Shown piece by piece: positions 45,815 through 54,354 of a DNA stretch of 64,000 nt. Below the pieces are notes generated by a model. That model did no database searches. It was not told the DNA's origin and saw nothing but the letters and a program-made list of their open reading frames with translations. Every line of letters starts with the position of its first letter. Positions within the stretch are counted from its first letter, which is position 1. Location: assembly GCA_018857735.1 (NCBI GenBank), contig JABMCL010001471.1, forward strand, positions 61,001 to 125,000, read 5' to 3'. Both the position numbers and the translations under genes were made by a program. This stretch comes from Alviniconcha marisindica (Eukaryota; Mollusca; Gastropoda; Provannidae).

Positions 45815-48800
45815 TGTGTGTGTTTGAGTACGAGTGAGTGTAGTGTATGTGTGCTTGTAGAGAGAACACAGATATGTGTGAGTGTGTGTGTGTGTGGTGC
45901 TTGAGTGCGAGTGAGTATATGTGTATGTGTGCTTGTAGAGAGAACACACGCTTGTAGAGAGAACACAGCTATGTGTGAGTGTGTGTGGTGTGTGTGTGTG
46001 TGTGCGCGCGCGTGAGTGTGTGTGTGTGAGTGTGTGCGAGTGAGTGTGAGTGAGTATACGTGTATGTGTGCTTGTAGAGAGAACACACGCTTGTACTAAG
46101 TTGTAGAGAGAACACAGATATGTGTGAGTGTATGTGTGTGTGTTTGAGCGTGTGTGTGTGTTTGAGTGTGCGTGTGTGTGTGTATGCATGTGTGAATTGT
46201 GCGTGTGTGTGGTGCATGTGTGTGTGGTGTGGTGTGTGTGTAGTGCATGTGTTTGCATGTGCATGTGTGTGTGTCTTGGGGGTGTATGTGTGTGTGTGTG
46301 TGGTGCATGTGTGTGCATGTGTATGTGTCTTGTGGTGTGTGTATGTGTGTCTTGGGGTGTGTGTGTGTGTCTTGTGGTGTGTGTGTGTGTGTGTGTGCAT
46401 CATTGTGTGTGTGTATCATGTGTGTGTGTGTGCATCATGTGTGTGTGTGTGTTTAATGTTTAAAAGCAGCAACAAAAAAGGAACTTCCAACCCATCCCCT
46501 ACAGGTTTCACAGGGTAAAAACATGCTGTGGCGTAGGTCTGTGACCAGCCTGCCTGCAGCAATGACCCTTGTACTTGCTTCCTTCACTGGTGTGCCGTTT
46601 TCCATCGAAACAACCTCGAACGGAATTGAGACTGTTTCATGGCTGTTCTGATAAAAATTGAAGTTGGTGACAGAAGCAATACAAAGAAGCAGTTTTCATG
46701 AAAAGGTTATTTGCAGTTGATTATTTGGCGCCAGATCGAAGCAAAAGTCACTGTGGAATTGTGAGATCCAGGCCATTTTGTGACCTAGAGTCAGCCAAAT
46801 CTACAGTAAAAGGTGGTGGGGGGGCTGGGACATGATCTCTGCTATTGCCAGAATTTTCTTCTTCTATTGCATTAGACAGAGTGAACACTTCTAAAATGAC
46901 TCAGACTGGAAAGACAGGTGGAGAAAGAAAGAAAAGTTGTGTGTAAGTACTGAATGAGTGTCAGTGTGAAGATGGTAATGATGGAGCATTTGTAGTGTGG
47001 TGTAACGACGCAGCCACAGAAATGGTTACCGCGGAATATTTTTTATAATATAGGCTACTTCAGTATTGTGTACCCCCCCCCCCACCCCCCCGTTTGACCC
47101 TTAGATTTTTAGACAAGGGGTCGTTTTGACCCTCTCCTGAAATTTCTGCTGGGAACTCTGGGAGCGGTACTTCTTCTGTTCAGCAGTCAAGTACGGCCAA
47201 GAGCTGATTGGTGGTCGCTGTTTTTCTCCCCAGGCTGCCGCCAGCGAGCTGAAGAGGCTGCAGGGAATTGCGGAGGCCGTGCCGCTCAAGCTGCCAAAGG
47301 AGGACACTCGTCTGCGCCACATCATCATCTACCTGTTGTGCAACTCTGCCAGCGATGGCACCCAGAAGATTGTGCTGTTGGAGCAGTTTGCCTACCTGAC
47401 GGTGCTGGATCATGACAGCAAGTGAGAAAAATGTGTGTTGTGTGGAGCAGTTTGCCTACCTGACAGTTCTGGATCACGACAGCAGGTGAGAAAAGCGTGT
47501 GTTGTGTGGAGCAGTTTGCCTACCTGACAGTGCTGGATCGCGACAGCAGGTGAGAAAAGCATGTGTTGTGTGGAGCAGTTTGCCTACGTGACAGTTCTGG
47601 ATCGTGACAGCAGGTGAGAAAAGCATGTGTTGTGTGGAGCAGTTTGCCTACGTGACAGTTCTGGATCGCGACAGCAGGTGAGAAAAGTGTGTTGTGTGGA
47701 GCAGTTTGCCTTTCTGACAGTTCTGGATCACTACAGCAGGTGAGAAAAGCATGTGTTGTGTGACTGCTGGATCATGATGGAAGGTGAGAGAAGTGTGTGT
47801 CTTGCTGTTGGAGCAGTTTGCCTATGACTGCTGGATCGTGACGGCAGGTGAGAAAAGTGTGTGTTGTGTTGAGCAGTTTGCCTACCTGACGGTGCTGGAT
47901 CACTACAGCAGGTGAGAAAAGCATGTGTTGTGTGACTGCTAGATCATGATGGAAGTTGAGAGAAGTGTGTGTCTTGCTGTTGGAGCAGTTTGCCTACCTG
48001 AGTGCTGGATCGTGATGGCAGGTGAGAAAAGTGTGTGTTGTCTGACGATGCTAGATCATGACAACAGGTGAGAAAAGTGTGTGTTGTGTGACTGGTAGAT
48101 CATGACGGCAGGTGAGAAAAGTGTGTGTTGTGTGACTGGTAGATCGTGACAGGTGAGAAAAGTGTGTGTTGTGTGACTGGTAGATCATGACAGGTGAGAA
48201 AAGTGTGTGTTGTGTGACTGGTAGATCATGACAGGTGAGAAAAGTGTGTGTTGTGTGACTGGTAGATCATGACAGGTGAGAAAAGTGTGTGTTGTGTGAC
48301 TGGTAGATCATGACAGCAGGTGAGAAAAGTGTGTGTTGAGTGGAGTAGTTTGCCTACCTGATGGTGCTGGATCATGACAGCAGGTGAGAAAAGTGTGTTG
48401 TGTGATGGTGCTGGATCATGACAGCAGGTGAGAAAAGTGTGTTGTGTGATGGTGCTGGATCATGACAGCAGGTGAGAAAAGCGTGTTGTGTGATGGTGCT
48501 GGATCATGACAGCAGGTGAGAAAAGTGTGTTGTGTGATGGTGCTGGATCATGACAGCAGGTGAGAAAAGTGTGTTGTGTGATGGTGCTGGATCATGACAG
48601 CAGGTGAGAAAAGTGTGTTGTGTGATGTTCTGGATTACAACAGCAGGTGAGGAAAGCGTGTGTTGTGTGACAGTGATGGATCACAACAGCAGGTGAGAAA
48701 AGTGTGTGTTGCGTGATGGTGCTAGATCATGACAGCAGGTGAGAAAAGTGTGTGTTGAGCAATTTGCTTGCATCATTACCTTGTGACTGTGCCAGGTCAG

Positions 48801-50262
48801 CGTCACCTGCCATCACGATCCAGCACAGTCAGGTAACACACACTTTCTTCACCTTGATTCCTATGAACCCTGCTTGTAGTGTATGCAAGAATGAAGTAAG
48901 TTCCAGTGCCACAAGGACCAGACTGGTTGTCCATGACACGTGTGGCATTTGAAGGGTGACAGTGAACTTGACACATGTGCCTGTAGTGGTGACATGTGGC
49001 ATTTGCAGGGTGACAGTGAACTTCATGAATGTGCCTGTATCCTTGACACGTGTGGCATTTGAAGGGTGACAATGAACTTCATGAATGTGCCTGTATCCTT
49101 GACACGTGTGGCATTTGAAGGGTGACAGTGAAGTTCATCAGTGTGCCTATATCCTTGACTTACGTGGTATTTGAAGGGTGGCAGTAAACTTTATGAATGC
49201 GCCTGTATCCTTAACACATATGGCATTTGAAGGGTGACGGTGAACTTCACAAATGTGCCTGTATGCTTTTCAGAATGAAGCAGCTGAGGTTGACATTGTG
49301 TGAGGAGATCAATCAGATCCGGAAGGCAAACGCTGACGCAGCCAACAACGGCAATGAAGATTATGAGGTGAGGCCCCTTTAACTATTCAGCGGCCTCGGC
49401 AGCGCCGCTCAAAGTGCATCGAAGGATTTATTTGCGGCTTTATCTTTAATCCTTTGTGTAAGATTTGGGTTGCCTTAAAATGTGGAAAATTTGGGTCGCC
49501 TTACCTGGATAAGACTACAGCGGCCCGAAGAGCAGCGCTGCCCATTCCTGCCAGAGTGTGAGTGTGCCCAAATTGGCGTGGCTGGCAGTGATTGGAATTT
49601 TTAGCTTGCACAGAGGTGTTAAGGCATGCGATTTCGCAAAGGGGGGCTCTGTGAATACCATAAGCGAGTCTGCACTGAAAGTTGGCTCAGGGACTGGGTC
49701 CAGTGGGCACAGTGTCATGTAACAGGTGAAAGACAGTGCAGGGAAGGTTTGGACCCTAAACAGATGCAGTTGATAGCAGGCTGGCTTGGCTAGTCAGTGG
49801 AGCAGTTGAGGTCAACTGGTTCTGAGGACAGGCAAAAGAAAGACTTTGGGAAAGGTTTGAACCCTGAACACATGCAGTTGATAGCAGGCTGGCTTGGCTA
49901 GTCAGTGGAGCAGTTGAGGTCAACTGGTTCTGAGGACAGGCAAAAGAAAGACTTTGGGAAAGGTTTGAACCCTGAACACATGCAGTTGATAGCAGGCTGG
50001 CTTGGCTAGTCAGTGGAGCAGTTGAGGTCAACTGGTTTTGAGAACAGATGAAAGAAAGACTTAGGGGTAAAGGTTTGAACTCTGAACACATGCAGTGGAT
50101 AGCAGGCTGGCTAGGTTAGGCTGGCAGCCCAAGGTGCTGATGGTGTGTGGCGGTTGTGGTTTCAGGGCTGGCACATACGCTACCACCAGTTCCGACAAGC
50201 CGTTCACATGTTTGTACAGGGCCTGCAAGCCTACTACAAAGAGAGGTGAGACAGCCTGGTGT

Positions 50263-50318
<56 letters not shown>

Positions 50319-52657
50319 CATGCATGCTTGTGTGCGCGTGCATGCATGCATGTGTGTATGTTACACAGACTACCTCACTTGGGCATGCCTTTGGTTCTGC
50401 GTTTGGGTGGGTTTGTGGGTGTCTGTAGTATGTGTATGGGTGTGTGAGTGTGCGTGCGTGTGTGTGTGATGTGTGTGAGTTTCTTCTTGAGAAGTAATCA
50501 TTATCTAAACAAACATAGAAACAAACTGAAATGGGACCACTTTTCTGACTGATTTACTCGTGATTTTGTGTTATCGCTCGGTGTTTGTTGCTAGGTTTTG
50601 CAGCACACCACAACTGTTGTACACACTCACAAGTGTTTTAGTGGTGCTTCACTCAATTTGTTGACATTCAAAAACTTAACTCATACCCTCTGGTTTATTA
50701 CACATTTGACACTGATTAGGTCAGTCACAGAAAACTGACGACAGCATTCAGCGAAACAGTAATTGCAGTGGTACTGTGGAAACTGCTTTATTTTTCAAAC
50801 TTGGTATACTTTTCACCAGAAATTTAGCATTGCAATGTTCGGTTACAGTACAGTAATACTTTACTAATCCTTAAAAAGGAAATTCAGTTGCCTGCCTTTA
50901 ACAAGTAATAAAAAAAGTACCTATAAAAAGTAAATACTATGCAGTTTCAGTCACTTAATTAGACTAAAAACTTAATAAAATCAAGTAAATAAACAGTAAG
51001 AAGAAAGTTCTAATCCTTTTTTCAGATTTAACTTAGAAGGAGCCTGCCTAAGATTGAAGATTTAAAATTATTATCTCATCAGAGAAATTTAAATGCCTAA
51101 TCAGCGTTGTTTAACTTTCTTTGATAAGTATATATAATACTATGTGTGCGGCTGTTGTGGCAAACTTGGTGGTTTAGTTTCACCGTCCAGTTGTGATGGT
51201 CAGGTACACAGAAGCCCTGTCCTACTTCAACCAGTCGTGGCTTCACAATCGCCTGGCGTGCAGGGGACTGTCTACACTGGCTGGCATCGACAACCAACTC
51301 ATCTCCTTCTTCAGGCGAAACTGTCTACAAGTAAGGATGGAGGGTGTTGATGGGTTGGGGTGGGGGGGTGTCTGTCGTGCATACTGTTTCTCTCTCCGTC
51401 AGTCGGTAATTTTTTTCTTTCTTCTCCCTTCCCTGTCCTTTTTTTCTGTCCCTCCATCTTCCTTTCCATTGTCAGTCGTGGTTTAGCTCTCCCAGACTTT
51501 GTTCCACTGTGTGTGTGTGTGTGTGTGTGTGTGCGCACGTGTGTGTGTGCATACGTGCATGTGCATGCTTGGGTGTGTGTGTGTGTGTGCGTGCATGTGT
51601 GTGGCTGTTTGCATCCAAGAGACAGAAACAAAATCTGTGAGAGAGAGAGAAAAATCTGTGCACACACTGTCCTAGCTATAAAAAGAAAAGAAAAAAAGAA
51701 GCAGATGCACACCCACATGTATGCAAAGGACAGCAGGATAGTCTGTGCATGTGTGTGGGCAGGTGTGGTGCGCGAGGAATACAACGCCGTGTTTATATAT
51801 TATTTTTGAGGTTTTTACCGTTTTATGGAAACATATTTGTTGGTCTTGTGAAGCGCGGTGCATTGCTTACTCTTGACTGTGGGATAACAGCGCTGTAGAA
51901 ATGAACACTGCTATTTGACGTTCTTACCGTTATAGCTGAAATGCCAAAAGCTAAAAGGAACAGGGTGTGCCTTTGGTGGAGTGTATGTCCCTTGTGTTTA
52001 CTCCCATGTCAGGTGAGAGTTGACGCAGACAGCCGAGGTCTTTGATGTTTGTTTGTGTGACGGCTTTCAAGCGCTAGTTAACTCCTTTGTTTGTGGACTC
52101 TTAAAAGGGAAACGATGAAGAGCGCTTACGCTTGATTTTCGGTGGGGTCGTTAAAAGAGTATTTCTGCTTCATTGTGTTTAGGTGCACTGTGCTGTATTG
52201 TTTGGTGTTCCTGGCTTTGCTTGACAGCAGGTGACGTCTGACAAGCGCTAATTAACTCCTTTGTGGATTCTAAAAGGAAGACAGTGAAGAGCACTTACGC
52301 TTGATTTTCATTGGGGTCTTTAAAGAGGACTTATATTGCTGGTCCACTGTGCTACATCTTTTGGTGTTCTTGGCTTTGTTTGACAGCATGTGAACGGCGA
52401 GGCGATGCAGCAGTTTGAAATGGACTCGGACGTGTCGGACGCCCTGACATTGATGTGCAATCAGATCCTTCCTTCCTTGGCTTTCCTGTCACAGTCGGGG
52501 GTCGAGTCTGACACAGAAACCCTGGAACAGTTGCGTGGCAAATGGTGTGCTTTTCTGGAAAAGGAGCTCACAGGTAAGACAAAAATGTTCTGTTTGTGGA
52601 AGTGTGTGTGGATGGTTTGGTGTGTATGTGTATGTATGTATGTATGTGTGTGTGGAT

Positions 52658-52718
<61 letters not shown>

Positions 52719-53516
52719 TGCAGAGAAACAGACCGAAAGAGATGAAGGCAGAGAGAGAGAGAGAAAATCAGACCGAGCAAATGAGAGGCAGAGAGAGAGA
52801 CAGAGAGAAATAGTAATGACTAGTATAAAAGCAACAAACAACAATGAAACACTGTGTGGTGACTAAAATGTTCAGTACCAGTGTTGTGTATGTTGTTGAA
52901 CTTCAGAAGCAGTAAATCATACTTTTCTCCACAGAATGATCGCACTTCTTTTCAACATTTGATGACTCCATTAAACAGAACTCAAATGATGGTACTATGT
53001 TCTTGTTTGCTTTGCAAGTATGTCAGTGATGTTGTGTTACAATCAAAGTGCCGCACCCAATTTGAGTTGAATAGCAAACATTTCAAACAAAGATGACAGC
53101 CAATGTTTAAAAAAAGAAGAAGAAGAAGACCGTTTTGTTTGTTTCCACTTTTAATTAGCCAACTTCAGTTATGAACTGACTGTCTGCTTAACTTCTAGTT
53201 CTAACGCCAGTTCGGAATAGGCCTATTGCGTTACGCATGCTATTTATACCCAACCCACACCGCACGGTGCTTTTTTTTTTTTCCAGAGGGCATTAACCAC
53301 CAGTTCACTTATTTACACATCTTGCTTTCAGAGACCAAGATCGAGAAGCTGCAGGACTTCCTGACGAAGATGTTTGAGAACTTTTCGGAGGTGAAGCTGG
53401 AGAAACCACAGAGTGTGAAGCTGACGGAGATGACGGAGCTGTTCAGCGACTACTGCAACATCATGCAGAAGGCCTACGACACCGGGGACATTCAGAAAGC
53501 GCTGGCTGACAGATAG
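25882..53516 (+). CDS. USP25: Ubiquitin carboxyl-terminal hydrolase USP25/USP28, complete
   Basis: Cysteine protease that removes ubiquitin; human USP28 acts in the DNA-damage response and USP25 in immune and ER pathways. Exons: 25882-25923, 27459-27635, 29245-29359, 30752-30875, 32226-32391, 33492-33569, 34045-34194, 34995-35092, 35938-36020, 37088-37239, 37873-38000, 38541-38636, 39655-39819, 40385-40665, 41802-41872, 42929-43157, 43456-43644, 45474-45622, 47234-47421, 49274-49367, 50166-50245, 51204-51330, 52387-52573, 53332-53516. All join in frame to 1117 codons plus TAG (human 1055 and 1077). Order: UBA-like [18 protein letters not shown]-like VIDLT (112-116); two UIM-like helices (about 120-175); Cys box [16 protein letters not shown] with Cys201; [30 protein letters not shown]; coiled coil in exon 12; His box GHYWAF with His661; Asn678 in FNDITV; then the long C-terminal helical domain. 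MTVEQ..LQQ resembles USP25 more than USP28, but it is probably the single ancestor of both. Confidence 0.96.
25924..27458. other. USP25/28 intron 1
   Basis: AT-rich intron with a tRNA-derived SINE at 26885-27165 (listed separately). Nothing else was recognised. Confidence 0.6.
26885..27165 (+). mobile_element. tRNA-derived SINE
   Basis: A-box-like GGCCATAGCGGCTCAGTAGTT and B-box-like GTGGGTTCAACTCC about 45 bases later, then a body with GTTAAATTGTTAAAGATCCCAT. Lies in intron 1 of USP25/28 in the sense direction. It is a different family from the SINEs at 16715 and 55391. Confidence 0.78.
27856..28060. repeat. ~32 bp minisatellite in USP25/28 intron 2
   Basis: About seven units of GGGCTGCAGACATGCACTCA plus CCTGGTTAGTTA with small changes. 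Starts about 220 bp after the exon 2 donor, without junction similarity. Confidence 0.9.
28120..28590 (-). mobile_element. tRNA-derived SINE on minus strand
   Basis: The minus strand reads GGTCAGCTCAGTTGGTCAAG (A box) and GGTTCAAGTCCCC (B box) near 28500-28565, followed by a body with CATTAAAAATCCCAAACAC. A body segment with GCAGCGCTACCCATTCCTGT is duplicated (28185-28290 and 28290-28400). A fragment of the same body is at 49505-49640. Confidence 0.78.
28590..29244. other. USP25/28 intron 2, distal part
   Basis: AT-rich intron with (TA)n at 28688-28725. No exon or RNA gene seen. Confidence 0.55.
30165..30580. repeat. ~60 bp minisatellite in USP25/28 intron 3
   Basis: About eight units with TGAGACTGGCCACTAAATAG, AGCGATCC and TTTACTCATTACACCTTTA, variable in length. 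Ends about 170 bp before exon 4; no junction similarity. Confidence 0.9.
30990..31310 (-). mobile_element. Inverted copy of the element at 17140-17605
   Basis: Carries ATTGGGCG, GTTGTTAACTCCCTTGACTT, CCTGGCATCGCTTAAG, CAGTGGAAGGCGGTGACAGTG, GCTCGTGCTATAGGATG and TTTTTTCCACAAACTTG, the reverse complement of 17320-17600. The far end is truncated. Confidence 0.65.
31415..32225 (+). repeat. ~130 bp array ending at the USP25/28 exon 5 acceptor
   Basis: Five units starting CATAAACCACAACTTTTGAA and ending TTTACCTGGCAC, then TCAATGTTTCATTCACTGTG and GGGGGCAG. The last unit ends TACCTGGCACCCGTCAACGG followed by TTCCTGTTGCTGTTGCAG, the authentic acceptor. A separate dispersed repeat (31960-32105) interrupts units 4 and 5. 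Confidence 0.75.
32226..32391 (+). CDS. USP25: USP25/28 exon 5, catalytic Cys box
   Basis: Encodes the end of the second UIM (VLEASLAES), a basic KRKRGE segment, [16 protein letters not shown] and TCWFSAVIQ with catalytic Cys201. It is GC-rich compared with the surrounding intron, and its acceptor lies at the end of a ~130 bp tandem array. Confidence 0.95.
32932..33010 (-). mobile_element. Fragment of the foldback family
   Basis: GGGGAGTTAATTAGTGCTTC, then AAAAGACGTTACACAAACAA, AGGCCCGACTCATCTACG, as in the left arm of 11754-12159. Only one arm is present. Confidence 0.6.
33260..33395. repeat. Poly-G tracts
   Basis: Several runs of 8-18 G with TT or A interruptions in USP25/28 intron 5. They could form G-quadruplexes on the plus strand and are also a typical place for sequencing error. 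Confidence 0.85.
34285..34525. repeat. (CA)n microsatellite
   Basis: Interrupted (CA)n with CATGCATGCATG, then a pure run at 34462-34520, in USP25/28 intron 7. Confidence 0.95.
36045..36815. repeat. ~35 bp minisatellite in USP25/28 intron 9
   Basis: More than 20 units of CCTTTCATGTTCCTTTGTGT and AAAAAAGCCAGTTCC with frequent small changes. It starts about 30 bp after the exon 9 donor (AAG|GTAAGT) but the units do not copy that junction. Confidence 0.92.
37240..37800 (+). repeat. Array copying the 3' end of USP25/28 exon 10 and its donor
   Basis: Units of about 100-120 bp. The first four carry degenerate copies of the exon end, e.g. AGATTGAAGCTGTCAGCAAG, AGATTGGAGCTGTCAACAAG and TCCATCCAGGAGGTGGATC. 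The true exon reads AGATTGAGGCCGTCAACAAG and GGGCAGGAG|GTGAGTGGG. Later units keep only TTTGATTGGTTGACC and TGTGACAGATT. About 50 exon bases are copied. Confidence 0.85.
39820..39935. repeat. (GT)n/(GA)n microsatellite at the USP25/28 exon 13 donor
   Basis: The intron begins GTATGTGTGTGTG, so the donor of exon 13 (CTTAA|GTATGT) is itself the first unit of a roughly 90 bp (GT)n tract followed by (AG)n. Confidence 0.9.
40205..40384 (+). repeat. Three upstream copies of the USP25/28 exon 14 acceptor
   Basis: Units of about 60-75 bp. Each has a pyrimidine-rich stretch, (T)GCCA(G or A), then AACACTAGAGTGTCTGACAAA or similar. The authentic junction is CTCCGCCAG|CGCCAACGTCAAAGTGTCGG. About 25 exon bases and the polypyrimidine tract are copied. 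Confidence 0.88.
41400..41575 (+). repeat. Dispersed repeat family copy
   Basis: Second copy of the family at 5250-5490, same strand, in USP25/28 intron 14: AAGATCCTGTGGTCCATGTC, GAGTTCGGTGGATTATTG and AAGCATGCACTGAAAAGTG. Confidence 0.7.
41884..42275. repeat. (TG)n array with regular CATGCATG inserts
   Basis: About 390 bp of almost strictly alternating purine-pyrimidine sequence. CATGCATG recurs about every 22-32 bases between (TG)n blocks, at least ten times. Directly follows the donor of USP25/28 exon 15. Confidence 0.95.
42276..42928. other. USP25/28 intron 15, distal part
   Basis: No exon recognised. A short CATCCTGGTGGTG segment near 42440 resembles part of the SINE at 55391-55714, and AGTTC is repeated four times near 42567. 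Probably decayed SINE remnants. Confidence 0.45.
42929..43157 (+). CDS. USP25: USP25/28 exon 16, catalytic His box
   Basis: Encodes [20 protein letters not shown], then [40 protein letters not shown] and [14 protein letters not shown]. His661 and Asn678 are 17 residues apart, as are His607 and Asn624 in human USP25, so the enzyme should be active. Confidence 0.95.
43780..44350. repeat. ~70 bp minisatellite in USP25/28 intron 17
   Basis: Seven or eight units with CTGACTGTTGCTGGTACTTG, TCCTGCAGTGACCCTGTGTG, GTTGACAGGATGTTAAAATC. The GTTAAAATCC block also occurs at 62345-62360. Starts about 135 bp from the exon 17 donor; no junction similarity. Confidence 0.9.
44460..45460. repeat. Long TTGATTGA-rich minisatellite in USP25/28 intron 17
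   Basis: About 1 kb of imperfect units: GTTTCAGTCGATTGATCAGT, TGATGGGTGGGGTGTGATTG and ATTGATATGGGGATTGTTG. Then a second type, GTGTCACTCAGTTGATTTGA with TTGACTGACGGGTGGAAT, ends about 15 bp before the polypyrimidine tract of exon 18. Confidence 0.9.
45632..46455. repeat. Long (GT)n/(GAGT)n block in USP25/28 intron 18
   Basis: Over 800 bp of (TG)n with GAGTG, GCATG and CTTGTAGAGAGAACACA inserts; the last occurs five times. Repeat-driven open frames here are not genes. Confidence 0.95.
46460..47233. other. USP25/28 intron 18, distal part
   Basis: Mixed sequence with short poly-C (47072-47091). No exon or RNA gene recognised. Confidence 0.5.
47422..48770 (+). repeat. Large minisatellite copying USP25/28 exon 19 end and donor
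   Basis: About 25 tandem units filling 1.35 kb directly after the donor. The first seven or so units copy about 45 exon bases (GGAGCAGTTTGCCTACCTGA, then CAGTTCTGGATCACGACAGC) plus AG|GTGAGAAAAG. Later units shrink to about 43 bp, GGTGCTGGATCATGACAGCA followed by G|GTGAGAAAAGTGTG. The true donor is GACAGCAA|GTGAGAAAAA. Confidence 0.95.
48935..49273 (+). repeat. ~57 bp array flush with the USP25/28 exon 20 acceptor
   Basis: Six units of ACACGTGTGGCATTTGAAGG, GTGACAGTGAACTTCATGAA and TGTGCCTGTATCCTTG. The final unit ends GTGCCTGTATGCTTTTCAG, the authentic acceptor of exon 20. Confidence 0.85.
49505..49720 (-). mobile_element. SINE fragment
   Basis: GAGCAGCGCTGCCCATTCCT, GGATTTTTA-like and GCACAGAGGTGTT segments match the body of the SINE at 28120-28590. 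The tRNA-like head is absent or unrecognisable. Confidence 0.6.
49735..50110. repeat. 109 bp minisatellite in USP25/28 intron 20
   Basis: Three nearly identical units and a fourth partial one: AGTTGATAGCAGGCTGGCTT, GGCTAGTCAGTGGAGCAGTT and GAGGTCAACTGGTTCTGAGG. Ends about 55 bp before exon 21. Confidence 0.93.
50262..50365. repeat. (GT)n after USP25/28 exon 21
   Basis: (GT)n of about 50 bp followed by GCATGCATGC-type interruptions. Confidence 0.95.
50470..51203. other. USP25/28 intron 21, distal part
   Basis: AT-rich intron with no recognised exon, RNA gene or repeat. Confidence 0.5.
51955..52095 (+). mobile_element. Degraded foldback element arm
   Basis: GGAGTGTATGTCCCTTGTGT, TTACTCCCATGTCAGGTGAG and GCGCTAGTTAACTCCTTTG match the right arm of 11754-12159. 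Confidence 0.65.
52065..52400 (+). repeat. ~160 bp direct duplication carrying the USP25/28 exon 23 acceptor
   Basis: Unit 1 (about 52068-52235) and unit 2 (about 52243-52400) share AAGCGCTA.TTAACTCC, CTTACGCTTGATTTTC, TTTGGTGTTC and TGGCTTTG.TTGACAGCA. The second copy contains the authentic acceptor TTTGACAG|CATGTGAACGG. The first reads CTTGACAG|CAGGTGACGTC. Confidence 0.85.
52655..52825. repeat. (GT)n/(GA)n microsatellite
   Basis: (GT)n then GAGAGA-rich sequence in USP25/28 intron 23. Confidence 0.95.
53332..53516 (+). CDS. USP25: USP25/28 last exon and stop
   Basis: Encodes [20 protein letters not shown], then [20 protein letters not shown] and a tail ending KALADR, TAG at 53514-53516. 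It aligns with the C-terminal helices of human USP25 (KLTDFLPKLLD). Confidence 0.92.
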
Positions 53517-54354
53517 GAGGGGCCTGGGGGGGTCGGGGGAATTGGGGGTGGGTGGGGGGTGGGGAGGAGCTGACCGGAGTGTGGAGTTGTGAAGGGGTTT
53601 GCTGGATTCCTATTGTGCCAAGGATATGACGGTTGTGTATATGTGTGTGAGCATGGGTGCATGTGTGTTCGTGTGTGTGTGTGTGTGTGTGCATGCATAT
53701 GCATGAGTGTTAAAGAGCTTCTGTTTGTTGCAAAGCTGAATCACAAAACTGCATGCATTTACAGTGTTTCTTTCGGTTTTTATGGTGCACATTAGAACAG
53801 GTGCGTTTCAATATATGCGTGTGCCCTCTTTTTTTTCTTTTTTTCTTCTCTGTTTTGTTTTGTGTGCTCTGTTGTCCCTAATGACGGTTGTACATATATA
53901 TATATATATATATGTGAATTATATATGATCTTTGAAAAGAGAAGAAAAGTCTCAAAAGCATATATCTGTGTGTTTGTGTGATGGGGACAGTTTCATACCT
54001 GTATAATAATATGTTGATGTGACAGGTTTAATATTACCTCCACTCACTCTCTCTCCCACATTGCCCCCTCCTCATTATCCATATAACAAAAATGGGGGTG
54101 GGGTGTGTCACTTGTTATTTTCAGTTAGTTTTTGTCCCTGTGAGGTGAAAGTTCAGTTTATGATACATTTGATCAGTTTATTGTTTATGTTTTCTGTGTG
54201 TGTGTTTGGATATGAAGGTGGCAGACAAAAAGTCTGTTGTTATTTCTCAACAGTGACAGTTTGATTCAGCGGCATCTTCTCCACACTGAGGTAGGAGAGA
54301 GGGAGACGGACAGACAGATGGACGTTTAAAGTCTTTGATTCAGTTGAAGCAAAA

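Noticed and set aside
49735..50165. 109 bp array before USP25/28 exon 21 as an acceptor-derived case
   Set aside because: Only AGGCTGGC resembles the exon start (AGGGCTGGC), and the array stops about 55 bp before the acceptor. Too weak to claim.
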